From contig NZ_CP067100.1 in assembly GCF_016616235.1 (NCBI RefSeq), forward strand, positions 3,655,001 through 3,719,000: a stretch of 64,000 bases of DNA, read 5' to 3'. The notes under the pieces are model-generated. The model was not told the DNA's origin and did not search any database. It worked only from the letters and a program-made list of their open reading frames with translations. This DNA comes from Bradyrhizobium diazoefficiens. GTDB lineage: Bacteria; Pseudomonadota; Alphaproteobacteria; Rhizobiales; Xanthobacteraceae. Positions 48,144 through 56,803 of this stretch are shown piece by piece (within the stretch, counting starts at the first letter, position 1; every line of letters begins with the position of its first letter). A program made the translations under genes and the position numbers.

Positions 48144-48496
48144 GCCGGCTTGTTCTCGCATTGGGTCATGACGGCCGAGTTGGCGCCTCCCGTTCCATCG
48201 ATGATCGCTCGCCGCGACCTGATCGAAGCCGTTGCGAGCGAGGGAGCTCCGCGCAAGCCGGATCCCGTCCGAGGCGCGCATGGGCAGACCGTCGCTCACC
48301 GATGCATCTTGCAAAGCGCCCGCCGATTCTGGGCTTGCAGCCGGGCGCGACCGCTGCGTTCAGCTTCAAACAGGCGGATGAGGGTGCGCTGGTCGATGTG
48401 ACGACGACCTTACAGACCTGATCCGTCGAAGACCAGGAGGCCTGACGGCATCGCTCGCTACCGATGCTCCCGGCAGAGCGACTGAGGCGAGGGGTT
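48144..48496. other. Gene-free stretch after the porin
   Basis: About 350 bases between the porin terminator and the convergent lytic transglycosylase gene. Frames of 80-90 codons exist but have no ribosome site or homology. No repeat was recognised. Confidence 0.5.
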
Positions 48497-50998
48497 CTAT
48501 TCTACGCTGGCGGTGCCGCGGCGTAGGTCGGCCTCGATCTGCAACCGCGTGCCGCCGCCGAAGCGGGCCCGATAGACCTGAAGGTTCTCCATGATCCGCT
48601 GCACGTAGTTGCGCGTTTCGGAGAACGGGATCAGCTCGACCCAGTCGACCGCATCGACCTTGGGGTCGCGCGGATCGCCGTAGCGGTCGATCCACTTCTT
48701 CACGCTGCCGCGGCCGGCATTGTAGGCGGCAAAGGTCATGATGTAGGAGCCGCGATAATCCTCGAGCAGCCCGCCGAGTTCGGCGGCGCCGAGGGTCGCA
48801 TTGTAGGACGAATCGTTCTTCAGCCGCGACAGGTCGTAAGTGGCGCCGTGCCGTTTGCAGACATAACGCGCGGCGTCCGGCGTCACCTGCATCAGGCCAT
48901 AGGCCTGCGCCGGCGACACCACCGAGGGATTGAATGCGCTTTCCTGCCGCGCGATGGCGTAGACGATGCTGCGCTCGACCTCGGGGCCGATCTGCGAGAA
49001 TTGCGGGATGCCGTTGACGGGATAGGCGTAGAAATCGAAGGGCAGCCCGCGATTGAGCGCAGCCTTGCCGAGCAGCAGCATGCCGCGCGCGTCGCTGTAG
49101 CGTTGGGTGAGCTCGCCGAGGCCGGCAAGCGCTTCGGGATCGCCGTTCTCGCCCATGTCGGCGAGCATGGGCACGGCGAGCTCGCGCTCGTCGAGCTCGT
49201 AGAGCAGTTGCGCAGCGCGCACGATCTCGAGCCGCTCGGCGCCGCGGCTGCGCGGCTGGCTGTTGAGCTCGATCTGCGGCAGGCCGAGCTTGGCGCGCGC
49301 GAGCTGGCCGTAATAGCTCGTGGATTGCTCGGCTGCGCGGGCATAGGCGTTGCGCGCCTCCTGCTGGCGTCCCGCGGCTTCCGCGGCGCGGCCTTGCCAA
49401 TAACCGGCGCGCGCCAGCGTGGTCGGGTTGACGCTGCCGACGCCGATGCGGGCGAAGTGCTGGGCGGCGGTCGCGGGATCATTGAGGAAGCGCAGTGCGA
49501 TCCAGCCCGCGGTGAACTCCTGCTCGGTCTTGTAGATGTCGCGCGAGGGCAGGGCCGCATCGCGCGCGATCAGATAGGCGCTGCGGAATTCCTCGGTGTC
49601 GATCATCTTGCGCGCCAGGAGGCGCCGCTCGATCCACCATTCGTCGAGATTGTAGAGCCGGCCCGGATCTTTCGGCGCCGACAGCATCAGCTGGGCCGCT
49701 TCCGCAAACTTCTCCTCGCGGCGCAGCAGCTGGATCTTGCTGAAGATGAAGCCGGGGTCATTGTGCAGCTCGCGCGGCACCGCCTCCAGCAGCGCGCGCG
49801 CGTTCGGCGCCTTCCTGAACGAGGCGATGCGGGCCTTGGCGAGCGCGACATAGCCGGCGCCGAGCCGCTTGGCGGCGCGAAGTGCAGCCTCGTTCTCGCT
49901 GCCGTAGAGCAGCGTGTCCATCCGTGCCTTCTGGTCGCCCGGCGTCAGCAGTGCGCCGAACTGGTCGAGCGCGTTGTTCTCGGTCTCCTCCGACATCGGA
50001 TCGCTGCGCCAGGCTTCGCGCACCAGCCGCTCGGCATTGGCGCGGTCGCCGCGCGCCAGCATCGCCTTGGCAAGCGAGAAGCGGCCCTTGGCGGAGACCG
50101 GAGACTCGTTCTCGAACCACGACCACGCAACGGAATCGTCGCGCCTGTCGTCCCACATCGCGGCCTCGAGGCGGCGGCGCAGGAAGGTCTGCGACGGCCA
50201 GCTCGGATTGGCGGAGAGGAAGGCGCGGTAGCGCTCGACGGTTGCGCCATTGTCCTCGCTGCGCAGGATGATCCATTCCGCGAGTTTTCGCGCGACAGGA
50301 TCGGAGATAGAGGCGGCATAATTGGTGGCGTCGCCCGCCTTGCGCTTGCGCACCAGCTCGATGACGGTCTCCAGCGTGTCCTTGTCGGCCTGCGACGTCG
50401 CGGAGGTCGCAGCGACCGCGGCCGGCGTGACCGGCTTGCGCGGCGCCGCGTGCTGCCGCGTCGCGGGGGCGAGGACGGGAGCCGTGAGCGGTTTGGCGGG
50501 AACTGGGGCGGTCGGTCTGACGGTGGCCGTCACGGCCGGCGCGGGCGCGGCTTTGGGGGACGACCCGTGGGCGGCCGGCTGCGATTTTGGTGCCGCGGCC
50601 GCTGCGGCAGGCTTCGGTTTGTCCTTCGGTTTGTCGTTGGGCTTGTCCTTCGCGGGGTCCTTGCCGGCGTTCTTGGCTGCATCCTTGGTCGGCTTCTTCG
50701 CGGCATCCTTGGCAGGAGCGTTCGCCGCGCCCTTGTTCGTGCCCTTCGAAGTGTCCTTGCCGGTTCCCTTGGCCGCGTCCTTGGCCGTGTCCTTGGTCGA
50801 TCCTTTGGCCGGTCCCTTTGCGGCCGGTTTTGCGCTCTCTGTGGCGGCATCCCCGGCCGTCTCGTTGGACTTGGCGAGGGCGGCGCAGCCGATCGACAGC
50901 CCCGCCGCCAGGCACACGACCAGACCTGCGGATCGCCATACGGCGCAAGGAAAGGAGATCACGGCGTTTCGTCGCCCCGAATCAGTCAACTGGCTCAA
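48497..50998 (-). CDS. Soluble lytic murein transglycosylase (Slt70-type)
   Basis: An 833-residue periplasmic enzyme. After a hydrophobic signal segment (AGLVVCLAAGLSIGCAALA) is a long Lys/Ala/Pro/Asp-rich linker (about residues 45-190), then helical superhelix repeats, and a C-terminal SLT domain with IARQESAFNPSVVSPAQAYGLMQ (catalytic Glu) and TFAAYNAGRGSVKKW. It cleaves peptidoglycan to 1,6-anhydro products. The start is TTG at 50998; a GTG at 50962 is an alternative. It is divergent from dapA, sharing a 207-base gap. Confidence 0.92.
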   Translation of the reverse strand: MSQLTDSGRRNAVISFPCAVWRSAGLVVCLAAGLSIGCAALAKSNETAGDAATESAKPAAKGPAKGSTKDTAKDAAKGTGKDTSKGTNKGAANAPAKDAAKKPTKDAAKNAGKDPAKDKPNDKPKDKPKPAAAAAAPKSQPAAHGSSPKAAPAPAVTATVRPTAPVPAKPLTAPVLAPATRQHAAPRKPVTPAAVAATSATSQADKDTLETVIELVRKRKAGDATNYAASISDPVARKLAEWIILRSEDNGATVERYRAFLSANPSWPSQTFLRRRLEAAMWDDRRDDSVAWSWFENESPVSAKGRFSLAKAMLARGDRANAERLVREAWRSDPMSEETENNALDQFGALLTPGDQKARMDTLLYGSENEAALRAAKRLGAGYVALAKARIASFRKAPNARALLEAVPRELHNDPGFIFSKIQLLRREEKFAEAAQLMLSAPKDPGRLYNLDEWWIERRLLARKMIDTEEFRSAYLIARDAALPSRDIYKTEQEFTAGWIALRFLNDPATAAQHFARIGVGSVNPTTLARAGYWQGRAAEAAGRQQEARNAYARAAEQSTSYYGQLARAKLGLPQIELNSQPRSRGAERLEIVRAAQLLYELDERELAVPMLADMGENGDPEALAGLGELTQRYSDARGMLLLGKAALNRGLPFDFYAYPVNGIPQFSQIGPEVERSIVYAIARQESAFNPSVVSPAQAYGLMQVTPDAARYVCKRHGATYDLSRLKNDSSYNATLGAAELGGLLEDYRGSYIMTFAAYNAGRGSVKKWIDRYGDPRDPKVDAVDWVELIPFSETRNYVQRIMENLQVYRARFGGGTRLQIEADLRRGTASVE

Positions 50999-51205
50999 GA
51001 CCTATGTGTACAAGATCTGGCTGTATTTGATTGAATATGCGGACAAAATACCAACAGCCGCTTACCTCCGCCGGGTTTGCACCACCACCGCGGCAAAATC
51101 GCGGCTTAAACGGTGTGTCACGCGGAAGCGGGCCTTTTACCGGCGGGATAGACCCGATATGTATGGGACTTGCTCTCAAGAGATCGCCGCGTACGGAGGA
51201 AATCC

Positions 51206-52096
51206 ATGGCAGCCAAGACGAAATTCCGGGGGTCGTTCACCGCCTTGGTCACGCCCTTCAAGAACGGCTCGCTGGACGAGGCGGCGTTCCGCTCCCTGGT
51301 CAACTGGCAGATCTCAGAGGGCACCAACGGCCTGGTCCCGGTCGGCACCACGGGCGAGAGCCCGACGCTGAGCCATGACGAGCACAAGAAGGTGGTCGAA
51401 TGGTGCATCGCCGAGGCCAAGGGCCGCGTGCCCGTGATCGCCGGCGCCGGCTCGAACTCGACCAAGGAGGCAATCGAGCTTTCCCAGCACGCCGAGAAGG
51501 CAGGCGCGGACGCTGTGCTGGTGGTGACGCCGTACTATAACAAGCCGACCCAGGAAGGCATGTACCAGCACTTCAAGGCGATCAACGACGCGATCGGGAT
51601 CCCGATCATCATCTACAACATCCCGCCGCGCTCGGTGATCGACATGTCGGTCGACACCATGAAGCGGCTGTGGGAGCTGAAGAACATCGCCGGCGTCAAG
51701 GACGCCACCGCCAGCATGGTCCGCGTGTCGCAGCAGCGCGCCGCGATGGGTGAGGATTTCAACCAGCTTTCCGGCGAGGACGCGACCATCCTCGGCTACA
51801 TGGCGCACGGCGGCCATGGCTGCATCTCGGTAACCTCGAACGTCGCGCCGCGCCTGTGCTCGGAGTTCCAGGCTGCCTGGGCGAAGGGCGACACCAAGGC
51901 GGCGCTCGCAATTCACGACAAGCTGATGCCGCTGCACAACAACCTTTTCATCGAGAGCAATCCGGCGCCGATCAAGTATGCGATGTCGCTGCTCGGCAAG
52001 CTCGACGAGACGCTGCGGCTGCCGATGGTTCCGGTCTCGGAGCCCACGCGCGTCGCAGTGCGCAGCGCCATGGTGCACGCGGGGCTGATCAATTGA
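51206..52096 (+). CDS. dapA: 4-hydroxy-tetrahydrodipicolinate synthase
   Basis: A 296-residue Schiff-base aldolase: [22 protein letters not shown] with the catalytic Thr, [15 protein letters not shown]137 in IIIYNIPPR, and the Schiff-base Lys165 in GVKDAT. It condenses pyruvate and aspartate semialdehyde in the lysine/diaminopimelate pathway, feeding peptidoglycan. ATG at 51206 has GGAGGAAA in front. The broken mscL follows after 27 bases. Confidence 0.96.
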   Translation: MAAKTKFRGSFTALVTPFKNGSLDEAAFRSLVNWQISEGTNGLVPVGTTGESPTLSHDEHKKVVEWCIAEAKGRVPVIAGAGSNSTKEAIELSQHAEKAGADAVLVVTPYYNKPTQEGMYQHFKAINDAIGIPIIIYNIPPRSVIDMSVDTMKRLWELKNIAGVKDATASMVRVSQQRAAMGEDFNQLSGEDATILGYMAHGGHGCISVTSNVAPRLCSEFQAAWAKGDTKAALAIHDKLMPLHNNLFIESNPAPIKYAMSLLGKLDETLRLPMVPVSEPTRVAVRSAMVHAGLIN

Positions 52097-52123
52097 TGGA
52101 TTAGCTGTTCGGGGGAGCCGTTC

Positions 52124-52563
52124 ATGAGCGTCGACGAGAAGGGTAGGCAGATGCTCAATGAGTTCCGCGAGTTCGCCATGAAGGGCAACGTCGTCGACCT
52201 CGCCGTCGGCGTCATCATCGGCGCGGCCTTCGGTGCATCGTCAACTCGCTGGTCGGCGACGTGATCATGCCGATCATCGGCGCCGCAACCGGTGGCCTCG
52301 ACTTCTCGAACTACTTCACCCCCTTGTCGGCGAAGGTCACGGCCACCAATTTAGCGGATGCGAAAAAGCAAGGCGCCGTCCTTGCTTACGGTAACTTCCT
52401 GACGCTGACGATCAACTTCATCATCATCGCGTTCGTGCTGTTTCTGGTGATCCGCGCCATGAACACGCTGAAGCGCAAGGAAGAGAGCAAGCCGGCGGAG
52501 CCGCCGAAACCGTCGGCGGAGGTCGTGCTGCTCACCGAGATCCGCGATCTCCTCAAGAAGTGA
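52124..52563 (+). pseudogene. mscL: Large-conductance mechanosensitive channel with a one-base frameshift
   Basis: The first frame reads [29 protein letters not shown], then the family sequence [27 protein letters not shown] continues only one frame over. One base is missing between 52236 and 52237: GCATCG should read GC-N-ATC. Downstream the frame is clean to [11 protein letters not shown] at 52563. Repaired, the protein would be 146 residues, the normal size. As given, translation stops at about residue 46 after the first helix, so it is broken or carries a sequencing error. MscL normally opens at high membrane tension and protects against hypo-osmotic shock. Confidence 0.88.
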
Positions 52564-52622
52564 CGCGCGCGCTTCATCCGAACTGTTAGCATCGCTGCAT
52601 ATCTCGATCAGGTTTTGTCTCC

Positions 52623-53096
52623 ATGGCCGACAAGAACGAACGTCCGATCAAGGTCATGGCGGAAAATCGCAAGGCCCGCTTCAACTATGCGATCGAGGAC
52701 ACGATCGAGGCGGGCATTGCGCTGACCGGCACCGAGGTGAAGTCGATCCGCAACGGCAAGAGCACGATTGCGGAATCCTACGCCGATTCCAAGGACGGCG
52801 AGATCTGGCTGATCAACGCCACCATTCCCGAATATCTCCAGGGCAACCGCTTCAACCATGAGCCGAAGCGGCCGCGCAAGCTGCTGCTGCATCGTCGGCA
52901 GATCAACAAGCTAATGGGCGCGGTCGACCGCGAGGGCATGACGCTGATCCCGCTCAAGCTTTACTTCAACGAGCGCGGGCGGGCCAAATTGCAGCTCGCG
53001 GTAGCCAAGGGCAAGAAGCTGCACGACAAGCGCGAGAGCGAGAAGAAGCGCGACTGGAGCCGCGAGAAGGGCCGGCTGATGCGGGCGAGGGGATAG
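52623..53096 (+). CDS. smpB: SsrA-binding protein SmpB
   Basis: A 157-residue SmpB with full homology: [52 protein letters not shown] and a basic C-terminal tail ([20 protein letters not shown]). It binds tmRNA for trans-translation rescue of stalled ribosomes. No tmRNA gene was seen in this window. The peroxiredoxin-like gene follows after four bases. Confidence 0.97.
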   Translation: MADKNERPIKVMAENRKARFNYAIEDTIEAGIALTGTEVKSIRNGKSTIAESYADSKDGEIWLINATIPEYLQGNRFNHEPKRPRKLLLHRRQINKLMGAVDREGMTLIPLKLYFNERGRAKLQLAVAKGKKLHDKRESEKKRDWSREKGRLMRARG

Positions 53097-53100
53097 CGCG

Positions 53101-53688
53101 ATGACTCAGAAGAACCTGCTCGAGGTCGATTGGAGCCAGATTCCCGCACCCGCCGACGATGGCGGCGCTGCGCACCTGACAGGTATGACGCTGCCGCCGA
53201 TCAGCCTGCTCGCGACCGACGATACGTCAGTCACGCTGTCGGCGCTCTCGGGGCGGACCGTGGTGTTCGCCTATCCGCGCACCGGCGAGCCCGGCAAGAT
53301 CTCGCTGGTCGACGATTGGGACATGATCCCGGGCGCGCGCGGCTGCACGCCGCAGACCTGCGCGTTCCGCGATCTGTTCGCCGATTTGAAGGCGGCTGGC
53401 GCCTCGCACGTGTTCGGGCTCTCGACCCAGAGCAACGAATACCAGACCGAAATGGCCTGCCGGCTGCATCTGCCGTTCCCCGTGCTGTCGGACGAGAAGC
53501 TGGCGCTCACGCGCGCCCTGAATTTGCCGACGATGGAGGTCGCCGGCCTGACCCTGATCAAGCGCCTCGCGCTGATCATCGACGACGCCAGGATCACCCA
53601 CGTGTTCTATCCGGTGTTCCCGCCCGACCGGAACGCCGGCGATGTCCTGGAGTGGCTGAAGGCCAATCCCGTCAAGCCTAAAGCGTGA
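53101..53688 (+). CDS. Peroxiredoxin-like (redoxin) protein
   Basis: A 195-residue thioredoxin-fold protein resembling the PrxQ/BCP group: TLPPISLLATDDTSVTLSALSG, VVFAYPRTGEP, GCTPQTCAFRDLF with peroxidatic Cys and a second Cys four residues later, then LPFPVLSDEKLALTRALNLP. It probably reduces peroxides with thiol donors. It differs from classic BCP by the insertion GKISLVDDWDMIPGARG before the cysteine motif. It is very close behind smpB and likely in the same operon. Confidence 0.85.
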   Translation: MTQKNLLEVDWSQIPAPADDGGAAHLTGMTLPPISLLATDDTSVTLSALSGRTVVFAYPRTGEPGKISLVDDWDMIPGARGCTPQTCAFRDLFADLKAAGASHVFGLSTQSNEYQTEMACRLHLPFPVLSDEKLALTRALNLPTMEVAGLTLIKRLALIIDDARITHVFYPVFPPDRNAGDVLEWLKANPVKPKA

Positions 53689-53796
53689 TCCGGAAAGATC
53701 ATGCTCAAACAACAGCCTAAAGCGCGTCTCATCGCGCTTTGTCCGTAGACTCGCAAGTTCGGAGCCACGGCCGGACTGAAGCGAGAGAAGCGAGCA

Positions 53797-54438
53797 CTAC
53801 AATCCCGGTGATTTCGCCGCCCAAGCCTTGGTGGCCTGGCAGCTTTCCATCGCTCGGGCGTAAGCGGGGCGTGCCGTCGTTCGGGTGAGATAGTCCCGCT
53901 CGGTAGAACCTGGAACGTAGTTGCCAGTCCTCAGGCCGAGCAGGAGGGCGTAGCTCACCGAGATATCCGCAGCAGTGAATCGATCGCCAGCGAGATAGGG
54001 GCAATCCGCGAGGCGGCGGATAACCAACCCCAGCCGGCTCTCGAAGGTATCGAGCGCCCAGCGGGTAACCCTGGCACCTCGCTCGGCTTCGGGCGCCAGG
54101 TCGCGACCGACAAAGACGGCGTTCATCGGCCCGGCGAGCCCGGCCTCGCCTAAATGGAGAAATTGCAGATAGGACGCGAAGGCGGGATCGTCCGGGGCGA
54201 CGGCAAGTGAACCTGAGCCGTGGCGGGCGAGCAGGTACTCGAGAATCGCGATCGATTCGACCATGATCGTCTCGCCGTCCTGCAGTGCGGGAATGAAGCC
54301 GGCCGGGTTGATCGCGAGGAAATCGCGATCATTCTCGACTGCCCGCAGATCGACCGGGCGCAGCCGATAAGGCAATCCCAATTCCTCGAGCAGCCAAATA
54401 ACGCGGAAGCCACGACCTTCGCCATAGACGGTGAGCAT
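53797..54438 (-). CDS. Glutathione S-transferase family protein
   Basis: A 213-residue GST. The thioredoxin-like half has MLTVYGEGRGFRVIWLLEELGLPYRL and the glutathione-contacting ESIAILEYL; the all-alpha half has YLAGDRFTAADISVSYALLLGL, the N-capping box. It probably conjugates glutathione to electrophiles or isomerises a substrate; no partner gene defines which. ATG at 54438 begins directly with the first strand. Confidence 0.92.
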   Translation of the reverse strand: MLTVYGEGRGFRVIWLLEELGLPYRLRPVDLRAVENDRDFLAINPAGFIPALQDGETIMVESIAILEYLLARHGSGSLAVAPDDPAFASYLQFLHLGEAGLAGPMNAVFVGRDLAPEAERGARVTRWALDTFESRLGLVIRRLADCPYLAGDRFTAADISVSYALLLGLRTGNYVPGSTERDYLTRTTARPAYARAMESCQATKAWAAKSPGL

Positions 54439-54580
54439 AGCTAAGCGTTCCTGGATTGGGTCAGATATACGAACTCGCAGAGGTCCGTCGCGCAATCGAC
54501 TATCAACAGTGCATCATGCGCTCGACGCTCGGCGCATATTCGCCATCCTAAGGGCCTGCCCACTCTATGGGGTTCACGAG

Positions 54581-55255
54581 CTAGTCGAGATCCGCCTTCA
54601 CCTTCGCGAACACCGATCTGAACATGTCCGGCGTCAGCACGCCCGTGTTTGTGTTGTAACGGGAGCAGTGATAGCTGTCGTAGAGCCTGAGCGAACCGGC
54701 CTGGTGCACCGCGCCATGGCCGAACAGTGCCTGTGAGCCCTTCAGGTTCAGCGGCTTGAGCACGCTGTCGTGCGCAATACGCCCGAGCGCGACGATCGCA
54801 CGCAGGTTCGGCATGGTTGCGAGATTGGCGACGAGAAACCGGCGGCAGGTGTTGATCTCGATCGGCAGCGGCTTGTTCTGCGGCGGCACGCAATGCACGG
54901 CATTGGCGATGCGGCAGTCGACCAGCTCGAGGCCGTCATCGGGACGTGCCTGATAGCTGCCCTTGGCAAAGCCATATTCGAGCAGCGTGGCGTAGAGCAG
55001 GTCGCCGGCATAGTCGCCGGTGAAGGGACGGCCGGTGCGGTTGGCGCCCTGCATGCCCGGCGCGAGCCCGACGATCAGGAGGCGCGCCGTGATGTCGCCG
55101 AAGGGGGCGACCGGCGCATTGTGCCATAACGGCTCGCGCGCGCGGTTCGCCTCGCGAAAGGCGACCAGGCGCGGACAGAGCGGACAATCGCGATCGGGGA
55201 CGACGGTGAGAGGCTGGCAGCTCGACCGGGCCGCCTCACTCCTCGAAGTCGTCAT
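54581..55255 (-). CDS. Uracil-DNA glycosylase, family 5-like (UdgB), with Fe-S cysteines
   Basis: A 224-residue UDG-superfamily protein. Four cysteines suited to a [4Fe-4S] cluster are C24 and C27 (CPLC), C122 in AVHCVPPQNKP and C137 in INTCRRF. Motif A is LLIVGLAPGMQGANRTGRPFTG and the HPSxxN-like motif is YHCSRYNTNTG. Both suit family 5 UdgB, which acts broadly on deaminated bases. It removes uracil in base-excision repair. ATG at 55255 overlaps the NYN gene by 20 bases. Confidence 0.88.
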   Translation of the reverse strand: MTTSRSEAARSSCQPLTVVPDRDCPLCPRLVAFREANRAREPLWHNAPVAPFGDITARLLIVGLAPGMQGANRTGRPFTGDYAGDLLYATLLEYGFAKGSYQARPDDGLELVDCRIANAVHCVPPQNKPLPIEINTCRRFLVANLATMPNLRAIVALGRIAHDSVLKPLNLKGSQALFGHGAVHQAGSLRLYDSYHCSRYNTNTGVLTPDMFRSVFAKVKADLD

Positions 55256-55883
55256 CGCCCCTCGGCGCCATGGTGGTTGCGCGCTGGAGGAATTGCGGGG
55301 CGTGGTGGCGTCCCTCGCCACGCTCGCCGCGGTCACGCGGGGCAGGGCGTTCGGACGGGTCGCGGCCGAGCTTGGATTGCAGCTCGACGAGGTCGGTGAA
55401 GACGTCGGCCTGGCGGCGCAACTCGTCGGCGATCATCGGCGGCTGGCTGGCGATGGTGGAGACCACGGTGACCCGTACGCCGCGGCGCTGGACGGCCTCG
55501 ACCAGGGAGCGGAAGTCGCCGTCACCGGAGAACAATACCATCTGGTCGATGTGCTCGGCGAGCTCCATGGCGTCCACGGCGAGCTCAATGTCCATGTTGC
55601 CCTTGACCTTGCGGCGGCCGGAGGCGTCGATGAATTCCTTGGTCGCCTTGGTGACGACGGTGTAGCCGTTGTAGTCCAGCCAGTCGATCAGCGGGCGGAT
55701 CGAGGAGTATTCCTGATCCTCGATGATCGCGGTGTAGTAGAACGCCCGCAGCAAGGTCCCGCGGCTCTGAAACTCCTTCAGCAGGCGCTTGTAATCGATA
55801 TCGAAGCCCAGAGTTTTCGCCGTGGCGTAGAGATTGGCCCCATCGATGAAGAGCGCGATCTTGTTGGTAGCAGAAGGTGACAT
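55236..55883 (-). CDS. NYN-domain (LabA/DUF88) putative RNase
   Basis: A 215-residue protein. The NYN (PIN-like) domain is clear: IALFIDGANLYATAKTLGF with the first Asp, DWLDYNGYTVVTK, KGNMDIELAVDAME with the second acidic group, and VLFSGDGDFRSLVEAV. The C-terminal ~45 residues are Arg/Glu/Gly-rich and disordered. LabA/NYN proteins are proposed metal-dependent RNases; the substrate is unknown. It is divergent from rpoZ and overlaps the uracil-DNA glycosylase gene at its end. Confidence 0.92.
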   Translation of the reverse strand: MSPSATNKIALFIDGANLYATAKTLGFDIDYKRLLKEFQSRGTLLRAFYYTAIIEDQEYSSIRPLIDWLDYNGYTVVTKATKEFIDASGRRKVKGNMDIELAVDAMELAEHIDQMVLFSGDGDFRSLVEAVQRRGVRVTVVSTIASQPPMIADELRRQADVFTDLVELQSKLGRDPSERPAPRDRGERGEGRHHAPQFLQRATTMAPRGDDDFEE

Positions 55884-56208
55884 CAGTTGCTCGCGTCGTG
55901 TTCGTGATTGATCGTTTATTGTTGGCGCGGCGGCAGTGAGCCGCGCACATCAAATGCTGCCGAAACCCGTCGAAACCGCAAATCCGGAGAAGTCGGGGCA
56001 ATCAAGGTATAGTTATGGCGGTCGTGCATACATCCAGCGCTGCCCCGTCCGACAGCCCGGAAAATCACGCGACCCAACCCCAATGTGGGGGTAGCAGAGC
56101 CGTTTGGCGAGGCCAAATCACAAATTGGCCTTGCGAAATCGCCCCAGCCCCTATAACTAGCCCCGATCATCCACATATTTCGTCCCACCCACAGCGGAGC
56201 GACAGTCC
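55884..56208. promoter_or_regulatory. Divergent promoter region of NYN and rpoZ genes
   Basis: 325 bases with no gene. It contains AT-rich patches (TCGTTTATTGTTGG near 55910 and TATAGTTATGGC near 56010) that may hold opposing promoters. ACAGTCC and CATATTTC lie near rpoZ. No operator was recognised. Confidence 0.5.
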
Positions 56209-56601
56209 ATGGCTCGCGTCACCGTAGAAGATTGCATCGACAAGGTCGACAACCGGTTTGACCTGGTCCTGCTGGCCGCCCACCGCGCCCGCATGATTTC
56301 GTCCGGTTCACAACTAACGGTTGACCGCGATAACGACAAGAACCCTGTTGTGTCTTTGCGCGAAATTGCCGACCAGACCATCTCGCCCGAGGACCTCCGC
56401 GAGGAGCTGGTGCACTCGCTGCAGAAGTTCGTCGAGGTCGACGAGCCCGAGCCGGACACCGTGCCGCTGATCGGTTCCGCCGGCGCCAGCGTCGATGCGG
56501 ACGATACCGAAGTTGCCGTGGAGCGCATGACCGAAGAGGAGCTCCTGAAGGGCCTCGAAGGCCTCGCGCCGCCCGAAGAGCAGCCGGAGGAGGACGAGTA
56601 A
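56209..56601 (+). CDS. rpoZ: RNA polymerase omega subunit
   Basis: A 130-residue omega subunit: [32 protein letters not shown] and [15 protein letters not shown] are standard; the C-terminal half is a long acidic tail (EEQPEEDE), as in alphaproteobacteria. It binds beta' and contributes to ppGpp response. The adjacent downstream rsh gene makes a familiar rpoZ-rsh pair. A terminator at 56644 lies between them. Confidence 0.97.
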   Translation: MARVTVEDCIDKVDNRFDLVLLAAHRARMISSGSQLTVDRDNDKNPVVSLREIADQTISPEDLREELVHSLQKFVEVDEPEPDTVPLIGSAGASVDADDTEVAVERMTEEELLKGLEGLAPPEEQPEEDE

Positions 56602-56642
56602 ATCGTCCCATCGCAGTCTTCGACTTCTTGTGATCTTATCAA

Positions 56643-56674
56643 GGGCCCGAACCGTCGTTCGGGCCTTTGCTTTT
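56643..56674 (+). terminator. rpoZ terminator
   Basis: GGCCCGAAC (56644-56652) and GTTCGGGCC (56657-56665) around CGTC, followed by TTTGCTTTTG. Good intrinsic terminator. Confidence 0.85.
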
Positions 56675-56803
56675 GTTGGCGTTTTCGTGGTTACCATAGC
56701 GTTGCCGGTTCGCGCCGCGCCTGTCACTGAATTGATCGGACGCAGGCCGGATCGGAGCTAGGATGTATACAACGGGCTCGCGCGTGGTCCGTTCGAAGGC
56801 AGG

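Noticed and set aside
46583..48256. Minus-strand frame of 557 codons opposite the porin
   Set aside because: Shadow of a strongly codon-biased porin gene, extending past its terminator.
48848..51034. Plus-strand frame of 728 codons opposite the lytic transglycosylase
   Set aside because: Its repetitive C-terminal part mirrors the Lys/Ala linker of the real gene on the other strand.
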